Origin: Galeruca laticollis
Lineage: Eukaryota; Arthropoda; Insecta; Coleoptera; Chrysomelidae
DNA: 64,000 nucleotides
Assembly (NCBI GenBank): GCA_963921935.1
Contig: OY998175.1
Location: forward strand, 261,365,709-261,429,708
Direction: 5' to 3'
This document shows, piece after piece, positions 36,175-48,396 of this stretch; within the stretch, counting starts at the first letter, position 1; each line of letters opens with the position of its first letter. The position numbers and the translations under genes were made by a program. The notes below the pieces were generated by a model. That model was given only the letters and a program-made list of their open reading frames with translations. It did not search any database and was not told the DNA's origin.

Positions 36175-37560
36175 TGCCTCTATGTATATGCTTTGAGATA
36201 ACGAGTACGATTTCTGTTTTCTGGACAGCCAGAATTATCTACATCAAGTGCAACTCCCCCACATGCGTGTCTACTATTTTCTCTATTTTTATAAAAGCAT
36301 TGGTAGCTTTTGAGTTTATGTGCAGAACCATTAACATGTATTCCTTGTAATGCGATAATAGTTGGAGAATATTCAGTTAAAATTGTTTTTAGCATGTCTA
36401 ATGGGTAAAATATTCATTTAGATTCCATTGTAGGATCAGATTTAATTCTAATAATGACAATTGTGACGTGATTTATTAATCTATTGTTGGGAATCACTGT
36501 CATCTATTTTGTTCATTTGTTTCTATATTTTATTCCTAACTTCAGTACATCGAGTTAATAGTTTTCTGTCCATGTCTTCTGTATACGTTTTTAGAACGCT
36601 TACTGGGTTAGATGATCAGTAGACGTTTTCAAGGAAATCAGAAGTCTCTTCAAATGTTAAAACGTATTTATTGGGGTTTTCCAGTGCTCTTACTGGTTTC
36701 ATTGATTGTTCAACAGAAATGGTGCATGATTTGAGTTTTTTCATGAGGTTGCTAGATAGATTTTTTGGTTTTAATAGCAGTTGTTCTTCTTCGTTTGGTA
36801 GAGGAGGTGATGATATGTCTTCGACTGTTCATTTGCCGGTTTATTTGTTAGAAGGTTGAGTGGCTGTTTCCAATTGCATAGTTTCTTCCATTTCTGTAGA
36901 TGTCTCCGCCTCTTTTGGGATTGAGAGAAGATAGAGAAGACTAGAATCGTTTTCTACATATTTTGTTCCATTATTTTGAGGAATGTTAATAAATGGTAGT
37001 GTATTGGTTTGAGATTGGAGTTGACTGGTTCGGGATTGGGTTTAATGGCTTTGTGCTGATAGTTCAAGACTTATATTGGGACATTTTGAAGCTATATGAC
37101 CATTCTGCTTGCATTTGAAGAATATATGATCATCCAACGATAGAAATATTCGGAGAGTTGTATCTTCATATGTTATGAGCATCATGTCGGGGATAATATG
37201 ACTCGAATGAGGGGAGATATAAGTTTTGTCTCCAACAGCTAAGTATGTTTTGGTATTCTGGTTTGGATATACCAATCCTTAAAAATGTGATTGGAGTCAT
37301 AAGTTGTATGCCTATATTTTGAAGTTCTTGTTCAAAAATGTTATGATGTATAGAGATCAGTAAGCTATCGTGATGAGATATAAGTTTTTGCACATGTAGT
37401 AGTGTGTTATCGATTGTTATTGTTCCATTTTTTGTAGTTAGGAAGTCTTCAACTATTTTTTCGCTTTATAGGTAGTAAAATATTCTGTTGTTGGTCATTC
37501 GTGACGAAAAAATTATGTTTCTTAGTTGTATCACATTTCCTAATGCAATTAAATAATCAA
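36175..37560 (-). pseudogene. Jockey-like LINE: ORF1 zinc-knuckle remnant and start of endonuclease
   Basis: On the minus strand, 37393-37042 holds pieces of ORF1 ending in a knuckle, FKCKQNGHIASKCP, where the first Cys of CCHC is now Phe. Further down, 36395-36180 opens with LKTILTEYSPTIIALQ, the N-terminal strand of an AP-type endonuclease where E of the usual LQE has become G. Frames are broken, and no RT follows directly; an R1-like piece lies next instead. Confidence 0.65.
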
Positions 37561-37779
37561 CTAATTCAGTATTTGCTATAGAATTGAAGATACTAGTTAG
37601 ATTTTACTCGGGAAATTAGTAGTAGAAATAACATTTAAATGGGATCTTGAGTGTTGACGTGATTCATCTTGATTGTCTCTGTAGTCAGGAGCATTACAAT
37701 TCAAATCTGCCGTCCTCATATTTATTACATGTGATCCTAATTACGGATCTGGCTGATTAAATTTTACAAACTGGTAGGA

Positions 37780-38720
37780 ACAGAAAAATTTGGTTTCTGT
37801 TAATTGCTGTATGTACAATTGATTTGCATGATGCAAATAACTTGAAACCAAATCCTAGCAAATCACAAGTATGTGCTTTTCACCTCAACAATAAAGAAGC
37901 GAGGAAGTAGCTGGGCATAACATGGAGAAACAACCGTCCCCAACACTGTCATGTACCAAAATACTTAGGTGTAACGTTTTAAAAAACACTGTATTATCAC
38001 TAAGAGGAAAGTAAGTGTTAAAAATAATATAATCAGGAAATTGATCAACAAATCCTGGGGTGGAAATCCTCAAACACTAAGAATTTCTGCCTTGGCGCTA
38101 TGTTTCTCTTTAGCGGAGTACGCCGCACCAGTATGGAACGCATCCGCGCATACAAAGCAGGTGGACGTAGCCATAAACGGAACAGCGAGGATAGTTTCTG
38201 GGTGCCTGAAACAGACTAAAACAGATAAAATATACCGACTTATCGGCATAGCTCCACCACATATCCGTAGGGAAAATGCGGCAGATCAAGAAATAAATAA
38301 GCAGGAGACAGACTCACGCCACCCGTTATATGGAAAACAGCAAGTCGAGCGACGGCTCAAGTCTAGGCGAAGCTTCATGAAAAGAACACGGGCTTTGGAA
38401 GGACGCCAGAAACAAACCGAATCACTAAGTGGAGTAGTCAATTAAACAACCAAGTTTTCCTGGCCAAAGAGGAACTATCGGCAGGCAGAGATCAATCCTA
38501 TGCGGTATGGAGAACCCTAAATCGTATGATAGTGGGAGTACCATGATTCAATACCAACTTACAGAAATGGAGTCTACTGCCGGATGGGGCAAGTATCCTA
38601 TGTGATTGTGGTGCCATCCAGGACCCAAACCACCTGCGAATTTGCCTCATTGAGAACAACTTTGCACAATTACCGACATTAATCTACCGAACGACAAGGC
38701 CATATCCGCCCCAAATTATT
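37780..38720 (+). pseudogene. LINE RT C-terminal region (Jockey/CR1-like)
   Basis: Upstream frames give NPSKSQVCAFHLNNKEA and PKYLGVTF. 38041-38445 (134 residues) gives LRISALALCFSLAEYAAPVW, HTKQVDVAINGTARIVSGCL and LIGIAPPHIRRENAADQE. The end holds LPDGASILCDCGAIQDPNHL, a CxCG...H zinc-like tail. The order is that of a LINE ORF2 after the palm. Stops and frame changes mark it as dead. Confidence 0.75.
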
Positions 38721-38724
38721 AGAA

Positions 38725-39775
38725 ATTTTTAGTTTGACCGGTTACGGGAAGTAAGTAAGTGTACAATTGATACCAGTTTGGTTTTGAGGAATTATTATAA
38801 ATAGGTAAATGAATTTTTATTAAACTAACACGATAAATGAAATTTTCTTAAACTCACTCGTGTGATGGTGTTAGAATGCACTTAATAAGTACATTGTTGA
38901 TTTCCTGGAAATTAATTCCGTTATTTATAATAGTTTTTTAGAATTTTCAGAACCCGGTAATAGACGACTTATTCTTACATATACCTTGGCTGCATTCCCG
39001 AACAATATTATTATCCTGATAACTCATATTCCAAAAACAAGCAATGTCAATTTGAAGAACAAAGAGGTAATGATTATTTCGCGAATCAAGATTCGAAAAA
39101 TAATAATGAGAATAATGTGAAATCTAGTAACTGACTGGATGTTCAATTTACAAAGAAGTAATTTTAAATATAATTTTTATGCTAATTACCGGGACTTACA
39201 CCGTTGAACAGCAACACATCGGTTTCCTTAGAAATCGTTGAACCGTTCAGTGGTCCACATGGGATGGATTCTTTGCAGCTTTGCAGTAATTCTATGCCCA
39301 TTTTTTATATATACACAATACAACAATAAAGATTAACAATAAATAAATTGGAAAGGTCCAGAAGCTGGAGATTTTTGAGACTGTTCCGGATGTTAGTTGT
39401 GCTTAATTTCCTGAAAATTAGTTATTTAGGGGTTGAAGATCGTCTAGTTTTATTTTGTCCAAATGGAAGTCCACGTTTGATGTTATTGGAGGAAAAGTAC
39501 TGTTGTCTAGATTTAGTAGTAGTATCAGATGCCTAAAGCTGCTATATAGAGCTGCAGGTTATTTTTGACTGAATGATATGCTACTACTTGGCAACCCAAA
39601 GGAATTTCTAAGGGATAACTACCAGTTCTAAGATATTTGGTTCAGGCTTGATGTGGACATATGAAATATTACTCCATCTTCCAAGAACAAAAGAGGCATT
39701 ATAAACGGCCTAGGATCAGTTTTTAAATCTATCACTGGAAATTAAAATTATAGCGATTGAGAAATATTTGAAAAT
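38725..39775. other. Unassigned DNA
   Basis: No coding domain recognised. Short frames such as 39348-39536 have no family motif. Confidence 0.45.
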
Positions 39776-39789
39776 ATCATCAAATGATT

Positions 39790-39925
39790 CAATATTACCA
39801 AACAAAACGTAATAAAAAGCGCATACGAAACAGTGAGTTGCAAGATACAAATAGGAGGAAGACAATCAGAAGAATTTCTATTGACAAAAGGCATGAGACA
39901 AGGAGACGCTTGATAAGGCATAAAG
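39790..39925 (+). pseudogene. Short LINE RT fragment
   Basis: One frame reads VIKSAYETVSCKIQIGG followed by SEEFLLTKGMRQGDA, the motif preceding the RT palm (LTKGLRQGD in many LINEs). Stops follow at once. Only about 45 codons are recognisable. The clade cannot be assigned. Confidence 0.6.
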
Positions 39926-40035
39926 AAAAGCCAAGTAGGAGAAGAAGTTTTATCACAAAATTTGTTACTGCACTCCTAATAATTCAATTTCAGTTGAAGA
40001 ATAACTTCACCAAACAAACTTCACTGAAACAATAA

Positions 40036-40092
40036 CACTATCTGACACGCGTTTCGATTCTCATATCATCGTCTTCAGAGGCAGAGCGACAA
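40036..40092 (-). ncRNA. Hammerhead ribozyme with intact core, PLE end
   Basis: On the minus strand: CTGAAGA (40077-40071), stem II GAT / ATC, GAAA (40055-40052), a self-complementary ACGCGT word as stem III, and the cleavage triplet GTC (40046-40044), followed by AGATAG pairing with CTGCCT upstream at five of six positions. Every invariant core base is present. This layout is that of hammerheads in Penelope-like terminal repeats. It is one of the best-preserved copies in the window. Confidence 0.7.
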
Positions 40093-40099
40093 CTGTGAA

Positions 40100-41490
40100 T
40101 TGTGTTTGGTAAATAATATTACGAACAGTTAATGAATCACTTGAAATCAGGTAATTTCTTTTTTTTTATAAAAGCAGGGTCATCTTTATATGGATTATTC
40201 GCTAGTTCTTACAATATTAACAGAATATCAACCTCAATAACTCCTGACAGCATTAATTCGTATCTAACAACATATATCCGGATAGTTTAGGTATTATCTA
40301 ATTCTCATAGGATTCCCCGACTATGAAACAATTGAACCGCACGTATCATATATTCCAATATAACACTTTCGAGATTGACAACGAGGATACAATGTTGGAT
40401 TATATTTCGTTCATCGCATAACTCTTGTTTGCCCTAATAATCCTAATCAACTGATCCCAACTAATTGTAATATATCCTATTTATTAAATCATCAAAATTA
40501 TAGCAAATATCATATATAATGTGAGAATATATTGTGCAGTCATATATCAGTGGAAAGAGAGGGTGCAGGTGAAACTAAGAAAAAAGAAGAAAGCGTAAAT
40601 TATGATATTCAGCGAAGTAAACTAGGATAAAATTGAGAATGATGTATTACGCAATATACAAGATCAAAAACATAATTGGGACACACGGAATTATCTTAAA
40701 AACTCCGCTACTCATGATATTTCGAATAACATCATTTATTGTTATTATGCTTTGTTATCGAGAGAGCATCTTCGTCATCGGTTTTAGCGATTGACAAATA
40801 ACAATATGATGAAGTAACGAAAACAGTGAGAGACACAATATTTCAGTGAATGCATTAAACTAAGCTAAGGAGTCAAAACGAGTACGATTTAAGTTCTAGA
40901 AGCACACAAAGCAATCGGACTAAGAGTACGGAATTGAGAAACAGAGAAGAGGATATAATAATACCTTCATACATACAGAAGGTTCAATTAGGAGACAACG
41001 CAAACAAAAAACAAGATTATCAGACAAGAACATGGGAAGATCATGATATCGATTCACACAATCATAGTAGATAAAAGCTATATAAGGTGATACAAATTTT
41101 TTATGATGATATAAATTCCGAGATAGAGAACGAATACAACTTCATGGCTCAAGAAATTACAGTAAGACCGTATTTCATTGAAGATAAGTATGGTCCATCA
41201 TTTGGACGGGATGAAAAGTATAGACATGATTGGATGGATTGTTCCAATTAACTTTATATTGTCACATATTGTGAACAATGGAATTTTTCAAATTCAGAAT
41301 AATTTCTTATAACCTAGACTTCTGCAACCTCAAATGTAGCTTATCAAGGAGTTTATGGTTGGATCCATTCCACCAAATCGTTTAGTTTGTTGACGCACAC
41401 ATTTGTACAATTTTCTCATAGAAATGTTGATCTTTTTTGTGGCTACCGAGGTAGTACATGCCTTCAGTATCATATTATTTTCGATTTTTC
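40100..41490. other. Unassigned DNA
   Basis: A+T-rich, no open frame with a recognisable domain. Confidence 0.45.
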
Positions 41491-41492
41491 AT

Positions 41493-41495
<3 letters not shown>

Positions 41496-41548
<53 letters not shown>

Positions 41549-41555
41549 TATATAT
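41496..41555. repeat. (TA)n tract at left border of element C
   Basis: About 60 bp of TA with one AA interruption, ending one base before the LTR word TGTAACGG. Confidence 0.96.
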
Positions 41556-43024
41556 TGTAACGGTTATAATAATTATTATTATTTATTATTTATTATTTGA
41601 CACTGAAAAATCATTAAACATGTATATCAACTCTATCAAAGGATAGTGTTCAAGTGCGCCATTCAAATTAACTCTAATTATTGGTTTGTGAAATTAAAAT
41701 GTACAAGCTTATGACTTCAGGAAATTTTAATTATGAAATATTTTACTGTTTCTATGTACACATATCATAGGTAACAATCCAAAATTATTACCATAATAAC
41801 ATATAATTATAACTATCTAATTCTAAATAATAAAAAATATATAAACCGTAAATGATTGTCAAATTTTAGAAAAGTGTGTATTTAATTCTCCGCAAATGTT
41901 AAAAGTAAACCGAAATGACACTAATTACGCACAAATCCGTTTTACAAGCTCATAAAATCAATAAATTTTGCGTACCTTATATCACACTGGATTTGAGGTT
42001 GTGTGGTCCAAAACTTCTAATCACCTTCAACAATATCAGCCAAAAAAACCTCTATAAGAACTCGGAAATCTATCAACTATCCATTCATTGATCACTCAAC
42101 TCGATTCAAATTATGAACAAATTTCAGTATGTATCAAATTCCATTGTATTAGTTTAAATCCATTATTATTTAAATAATATTCTGTCTTCATTTCATCACT
42201 TTAAAATTGGGTTAACTTTCCTTTTTTATCAAATATAGTCGTTTGAATCGTTTTTCTTCTGGAGATAATTTATCCTTCCTTTCTTTGACATTCAAAAATT
42301 CACTCACGTTTCAAAAATCACTCCTTTAACCGTATATATAAATATTCTTCTTCCTTCTGATTATGATTATATATTTAATTCAAATAACTTTCTGTTCTAC
42401 CTCAAATATCGAGATCAATTATTATATTCTTTCCCACTTTTGACATTTCAAAAAAAAACCCCTGACTTTTCTGATTTTCATCATAATCTCTCCCGTTGCG
42501 GGTTGCTATCGAAACTTCCCTATATCGTATTAAATGTATAGATATAGTGTCATTAACGACGATTCACTGTTTATATTATCATGAATTTTTGAGCCGTATA
42601 TGAAACATGAAAATGACATTTTTGTATTAGAAATTAGCATATAGAGATAAAGATTTTTATACATATAAATATTAACATAACTTATTTACTATTTATTAAA
42701 ATTCCTGAAATCCCTTGCATAAAATAACTTAATTACTAACTATATGAAAATTTAACGCGTTTCTTTCAAATTTCATTTTAATTTCTACGAATTGTTTTGA
42801 AATTACATATAACATAATCTATTGAATTATTATTAAATAGTATCATGTACAGTTTTTTCTTTTATTGTGACAATTGGTCTTTTCATTCATGTTTGCCTAC
42901 ACTCAGGGAGCATGTCTTATCGTGCCACTTTTAATGACCCTTAACAGATCAGTTTGCTATGAAACTTACTTTGATATTTCTTCTGTGTTACATGTTATAC
43001 ACTATGTGTTATTGTGTTATAACA
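41556..43024 (-). repeat. 3' LTR of element C
   Basis: 1469 bp with TG...CA ends. Direct repeat of 48397-49937. Confidence 0.94.
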
Positions 43025-43036
43025 TTTCCCCAAAAT
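43025..43036 (-). other. Polypurine tract of element C
   Basis: ATTTTGGGGAAA on the minus strand ends immediately before the TG of the 3' LTR. Confidence 0.8.
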
Positions 43037-43124
43037 CTTCAGAACTTATTTATAATTTCAAATTAAAAATAATCCTGAAGATTTTTTATTATAAATAGTT
43101 ATCGTCTGAATAATATATATGAAA

Positions 43125-46100
43125 TTAGCTAGGTGTTGGATGAAATTTATATATTTGAGAAACGTGAAAAATTCCTCTAATGGTGTTGTCAACTGGATTT
43201 CTTAGTTCATAGCTATTCACACCTTGTTTATTATTGATTATGTAAGGACCTTCATAAACAAGTTTTAATTTTGCACATTGTTTATTTTTCCGGTTAGAAG
43301 TCCTTAGTGCTTTGAGGATCACCAGCTCATTCATATTGAACGTAACATGGTTCCTAATTTTTTTATTTTTTCTTTCTATACTTTTTCTTGCCCTCTCGGC
43401 AATTCTGTTGTTAACCTTTGTTAAAATTTTCTCATATGGTATATTGTTTCGCGTTATCCATGGTCTGTCTGGTAACTCATTTTTTAAAACAAGTATAGGT
43501 GGTAATTCAGTTGTAGTGTTCGGAGTTTGATTCAAATAGTAAGTTATATCTTCCAACCTATCTTCCCAATTAGTTTGTTCATAATGTACTAGAATTCTTA
43601 GATACTTTACTATTTCTCTAATTACTCGTTCAGCGGGATTTGACATGGGGTGTCTAATGCTGGTGTACAATTGTTGTATGTTACGTTTCTTTAACCAAGT
43701 CTTAATTTCTCTATTGTTGAAATAGGTGGCATTGTCCATTATAATGTTGTGTGGGATGCCTATAACATTAAAATATTCTTCTAGGAAGGTTTTTACTGTT
43801 TTTATATTGGTTCGACGACATGCATAAGTTACTACATATTTTGAAAACAAATCAGTGATTATTAAAATATGTGAATTGCCATGATTACTCGGAACTAAAT
43901 TTGATAAAAAATCTATTGCGATTGTCTCTAGAGGTTGTCTCGTAATCAGTGCCTTGGGTAGGTTTTCATTGTGAAAATTCTTTTCTTTGGCAAATTGGCA
44001 TATTTCACAACTTCTAATCATATTTTTAATATTCGACAAATCGTTCTTACTAATGTAGTTCTCTCTGAAAATGTGAAATAATCTTTTTACACCTATATGG
44101 CCATATTTTATATGTAATTCCTGAGCAATTTTATTTGTTAGCCTCTTGGATATTACAAAAGGTTCAGAATTATTTGTTTCTTTATAATACAAACCATCTT
44201 TTACAAGACTTTTTTGTTTTTGTTTATCTGTTAATAATTCTTGATCTTTTCTTATTTCTTCCGTAGAAAATATTCCTTCTTCATATTTCATAATATTTAT
44301 ACCTACTCGAATATCCTGCTTTTTTGTGAGATTATCCATTCTGGAAATTGCATCTGGTATAGTGTTTGAAATTCCACTAACATGTTTAATGTCGAAATTG
44401 TATTCCATTAATAATAATGACCATCTATGTATTCTATTGTTACCATATTTGTTTTTTAAAATAGTTGTCAACGCTTGATTATCGGTTTCTATTACAAATT
44501 TGTTTCCCAATAAATAAAATCTTAATTTCTGTATACAAAATAAAATGCTGGCTAATTCTAGCTCACCAACACTATCATTTTTTTCAGCATTTTTGGTTAG
44601 TCTTGAAACGAAAGCTATCGGTACTTCAACTTCATGTTGCACCTGAGTCAACACTCCAGCGAATCGATGTATAGAAGCGTCAGTTTTCAAAGTGAATGTG
44701 CTTGTATAATCAGGGTGATAAATTTTGGCATTTTTAGTGAAAGTGTTTTTTATATCATTAAAGGCTTCTTCTCTTCTGTTATCCCATTTCCATCTTTCAT
44801 TTTTGCGCAGCAGTTCTATTAAAGGAATTTCCTTTTCAGTAAGATTCGGTACTAACTTCTTGAAATATTGAATAGTACCAAGAAAACCTCTCAATGTTTT
44901 TAAGTTTGTTGGTCTTTTGTAATCTTTTATAACTTTTATCCTGTCCTCGTCAATACTTACTCCTTCAGAATCTAGTTTGTATCCTAAGTATAAAATTTGA
45001 TCCTGGAAAAACTGACATTTTTTTATATTCAGCTTCAGCCCAGCATCATCCAATGCTTTTAAAATTATTTCAATATGTTTCAAATGATCTTCTTTGTTAT
45101 CAGAAAAAATCACTATATCGTCCACGTAGTCTAGTGTAAAATGTTCATATTTGTTTAAAACTTTATGTAATGCTTTTAATAATGCACTTGTAGATGTATT
45201 TAATCCAAACGGTGTAACAGCAAAACGATATACTACTCCATCTATAATAAAACCTGTATAATCTCTACTTTCTTCATGTAGCGGTATTAACCAAAAACTG
45301 TGCTTGAGATCTAATTTGGTAAAAACGCTGGCTTTTGAGATTCTTCCAAATATAGCTTCTATCGTTAAGGGTGATTCATATTCAGGTATTGTACATGTAT
45401 TTAAATTCCTGGCATCTAGGCATATCCTGATATCTCCGTCTTTCTTTTGAACTATGACTATTGGATTTATATATGACGTATTACTGTATTCTATTATTTT
45501 ATCCTTTAAAAGTTGTTGTATATTTTCTTGTACTTTATTTTTTAATTTATATGGTATAGGGTATGTTTTACTTTTGAAATGTTCTATTTTTTTATTTATT
45601 TTTATTTTGTGCACGTATTCGGCAGCTACTCTTGCTTCTTCTCTTATTAATCCTACATATTTTTTTAGCAATCTGCTTACATAATTTCTATTTTCCTTAC
45701 TACACGTGAATTCCATTCCATTTATACTATATTTATTTATATTAATATGTTTTCCAGCCTCATAAATCTTCGTCTCTTTTTCCGTCAATTTCCTTCTCTC
45801 TTCGCTCATATAATATTTATTATTACTGGTGTTTTCTTTATTTATTTTACCATTTATGCTTTTTAATTCATCCTGTTGCCTTTGTGCATCCTGTTCATTG
45901 CTACTAAATTCCATCTCTATACCATTAAATATAAAAATTTTCTTCTCATAGTTTATGATAGCATTGTTTTTTTCTAGTTCGTCATTTCCCAGAAGTATAT
46001 CATATTCTATATTATCCAATATCAAAAGCTGCATATCAGTTATTGTATCTTTCAACTGAAGTTTTATTATAACTGCCTTGTTTACTTCTGTCAATTTTTT

Positions 46101-46319
46101 TGAATTGATACCAATTAAGTTGACTTTTGGAATTTTAACTATATTTTGTTCTAAGTTTCTGATTTTTTTGATAAGTTTACCATTTATTAAAGACGATTGT
46201 GAACCTGAATCTACTATAATGTTTACCTCTAACTGTTCAATTGCACCCTTAATGATCACTAAATCTAAATTGTTTTGATCTAGGTCTTTGACATCTCTTA
46301 AGAATTCCCTTGGATGCAT
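43125..46319 (-). CDS. pol: Pol polyprotein of element C (protease, RT, RNase H, integrase)
   Basis: 1064 residues without a stop. Retropepsin shows IIVDSGSQSSLI (DSG at 37-39). RT shows EYESPLTIEAIFGRISKA, KLDLKHSFWLIPLHEESRD, VTPFGLNTSTSALL and YVDD at about 398-401. RNase H begins at about 545 (TDASIHRFAGVL, ETDNQALTTIL). Integrase shows HIKYGHIGV and CEICQFAKEK for the zinc finger (about 734-775), then AIDFLSN, MDNATYF and NPAERVIREI for D, D, E, and the GPY/F module (YEGPYIINNKQGV) near 1025. No chromodomain or env. The listed ATG lies 33 bp after the gag stop, but the pol frame stays open back into gag, in the -1 frame, so a Gag-Pol fusion by frameshifting is plausible. It could supply enzymes in trans to B1/B2-like copies. 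Confidence 0.96.
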   Translation of the reverse strand: MHPREFLRDVKDLDQNNLDLVIIKGAIEQLEVNIIVDSGSQSSLINGKLIKKIRNLEQNIVKIPKVNLIGINSKKLTEVNKAVIIKLQLKDTITDMQLLILDNIEYDILLGNDELEKNNAIINYEKKIFIFNGIEMEFSSNEQDAQRQQDELKSINGKINKENTSNNKYYMSEERRKLTEKETKIYEAGKHININKYSINGMEFTCSKENRNYVSRLLKKYVGLIREEARVAAEYVHKIKINKKIEHFKSKTYPIPYKLKNKVQENIQQLLKDKIIEYSNTSYINPIVIVQKKDGDIRICLDARNLNTCTIPEYESPLTIEAIFGRISKASVFTKLDLKHSFWLIPLHEESRDYTGFIIDGVVYRFAVTPFGLNTSTSALLKALHKVLNKYEHFTLDYVDDIVIFSDNKEDHLKHIEIILKALDDAGLKLNIKKCQFFQDQILYLGYKLDSEGVSIDEDRIKVIKDYKRPTNLKTLRGFLGTIQYFKKLVPNLTEKEIPLIELLRKNERWKWDNRREEAFNDIKNTFTKNAKIYHPDYTSTFTLKTDASIHRFAGVLTQVQHEVEVPIAFVSRLTKNAEKNDSVGELELASILFCIQKLRFYLLGNKFVIETDNQALTTILKNKYGNNRIHRWSLLLMEYNFDIKHVSGISNTIPDAISRMDNLTKKQDIRVGINIMKYEEGIFSTEEIRKDQELLTDKQKQKSLVKDGLYYKETNNSEPFVISKRLTNKIAQELHIKYGHIGVKRLFHIFRENYISKNDLSNIKNMIRSCEICQFAKEKNFHNENLPKALITRQPLETIAIDFLSNLVPSNHGNSHILIITDLFSKYVVTYACRRTNIKTVKTFLEEYFNVIGIPHNIIMDNATYFNNREIKTWLKKRNIQQLYTSIRHPMSNPAERVIREIVKYLRILVHYEQTNWEDRLEDITYYLNQTPNTTTELPPILVLKNELPDRPWITRNNIPYEKILTKVNNRIAERARKSIERKNKKIRNHVTFNMNELVILKALRTSNRKNKQCAKLKLVYEGPYIINNKQGVNSYELRNPVDNTIRGIFHVSQIYKFHPTPS

Positions 46320-46351
46320 GTAGTTATACGTTTTGGCTATTACATCGTTTC

Positions 46352-48263
46352 TTATTGAAAATCCTGGGTGTCTTCTACTCCAGGAATGTCATTACCTTGG
46401 GTTGCTGTTGAGGGATACTGTTCATTTCTCTGTATTTCCCTTCTATCTTCTGATCTTTGTTCGTAATCATCTGCCCTCTCCTGACTTCTCGTAGTTCTCC
46501 CAAAATTAACTCTTCTTTCATTTTCCCTTTGGTCATTTCTGTTTTTGTGAATTTGACCGTCTGAGTTACGTCTAGGTCTCTGTCTATTGTCGTGTCTATA
46601 GTTTGTGTCATTATTTCTGTAATTGTCATTATTAAAATTTCGTCTGTAGCTAGCATTAGTAAAATTATTTCTTTGATTATTGTTAGTATAAGGATAATTA
46701 TTTATATGATTCTGTGAACGTTGTCCACCATAGTTGTTTTGGTTTATATTATTCCGTGTCCTGTTGTCTTTATTGATATTCTGATTCTTTTGGTGATGTT
46801 GATAACTATTATGATTATTGTAAAATGAGTTAGAATTTTGTCTAGAATTATAGTTGGAGCTCTGATTTTGAAAATCGTTATTACCTTCATTTTGATATCT
46901 GGTGTGATTGTTATTCCTTTCTATGCGACTTAAATAATCGTATAACTGTTCAAAGCTTTGCATGTTTTGAATCGCTACAGTTTCTGAAATTTGGCTCTTA
47001 TAGTGTCTAGCGATAAACATTACAATCTCTGATTCCTGTAAACCTGGTTCTAAATATTGCGCTTGTGCATATAATTGGAGTGCATAGTTTGTTAACTTAT
47101 CACTTTTATTTTGGTCAAATTTGCCAAAATAAAGTCTTTCACGCACAATTAACTGATTGTTTTCACTCCAAAAGGTTTTAAGGAATGCATCTTCAAATTC
47201 AGAAAAAGAATTTATACTGGCTTCTTTACTAGAAAACCAAATCTGAGCTTGATTAATTAAGTTATTACGAATAACCTCTCTAACGTCACCAAAATTATTG
47301 AAAAACCTTATCTTGTTTTTTAAACTCTTGAGGAAGACTACTGGGTGTATTTTTTTTAAATTACCATCAAACTTTGTTCCTAAATCAATGGAAATATTTT
47401 GATTTACAAATTGAGGCGTATTTATTTTTTTTTTCTAACTCTCTTCTTATTTTCTCCATTTCTATTTTGTATTGTTCTTCCAATTGCTTTTGTTTGTCAT
47501 CTATTTGTGTTCTAATACCGTTGAGTTCTTCCTGGACTTGCGTGTTTTCCTTATTTAGTGTTAGGTTAAAAAATGTTCGTTGTTCGTCATTAATTTCTTT
47601 TTTTAAATTGAGATATCTTGTATCATTTTCTTGTTTATAGTTTTGAATCTCTTCCTTCATGTAACATATTTCTGTCTCTTGTTTTCTTACTATATTCATT
47701 TGTTCCTCTTTTATCTCTCGTATATCTTCTTGTCTTCTTTCGTTTTCTTTATGAACAACTTCAAATTCCTTGCACACATCCACTTGAAAGTCTTGAAACT
47801 TGCTCAGAAAGTGTTTCAATCTGTCATCCACTTCTTGTGCATTTTTATTTATCGTTTTGGTTATATCTTCTTTAATTAATTTTGTTTCTTCTCTACATTT
47901 TTCTATATTTTGTTGAGTTTCCTTACGTGACTCTTCTATTTTATTTATTGCTAACATAAGCATTTCCATCATTCTATTTTCATTAGGGTTTTCTGGTTTT
48001 TCTTTAATTGTTCCCGTTTCCACAATTTCTTCTTCCCCCGTATGTTCTTTATCTTCCTCCACATCGAATAAATGAACATCTGGATCTAGATTTTCTTCTA
48101 TCATAACTTGTCGTAAATCTTCTTTCAACTTTTTCTTGTCTCCTTCTCAGTCTTTATTTCTTTTGATTAATTCTGTTCGTAACTCGTGTTTACTCAGCTG
48201 CTTTATATTTTTTTGTATAATTCCCCGTGTTCCTGGTGTCTTTTTTCCATCTCTTAGATCCAT
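46352..48263 (-). pseudogene. gag: Gag of element C, with one stop and one A-run frame change
   Basis: The reading starts at ATG 48263 (MDLRDGKKTPGTRG, a leader also seen in B2). A SAP-like stretch follows (IKQLSKHELRTELIKRN) but a TGA at 48149-48147 (codon 39) interrupts it. The next open part, 48128-47385, is an acidic and coiled-coil region. In the A10 run near 47,423-47,432 the frame changes, and homology continues to 46352 with the capsid-like core (KFDGNLKKIHPVVFLKS, IWFSSKEAS, FWSENNQLIVRERL) and an Asn/Arg-rich tail without CCHC. Two small lesions thus inactivate an otherwise full-length gag. Confidence 0.88.
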
Positions 48264-48372
48264 TTCAATATATTAATTGTAAGAAATTATTTAAACGGAA
48301 TCGTTAGTTTTGCAAAACGAGATAAGTTAATTTTGAATAAATTTTCAATAATTCAAACCTGATCTGCTAAAA

Positions 48373-48394
48373 GGTCACACGTTGAGCTAGCCAA
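48373..48394 (-). promoter_or_regulatory. Primer binding site of element C
   Basis: TTGGCTAGCTCAACGTGTGA on the minus strand, two bases after the 5' LTR. Shares TGGCTAGC with element A and CAACGTG with the tRNA-Lys-type sites of B1 and B2. Confidence 0.7.
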
Positions 48395-48396
48395 AT

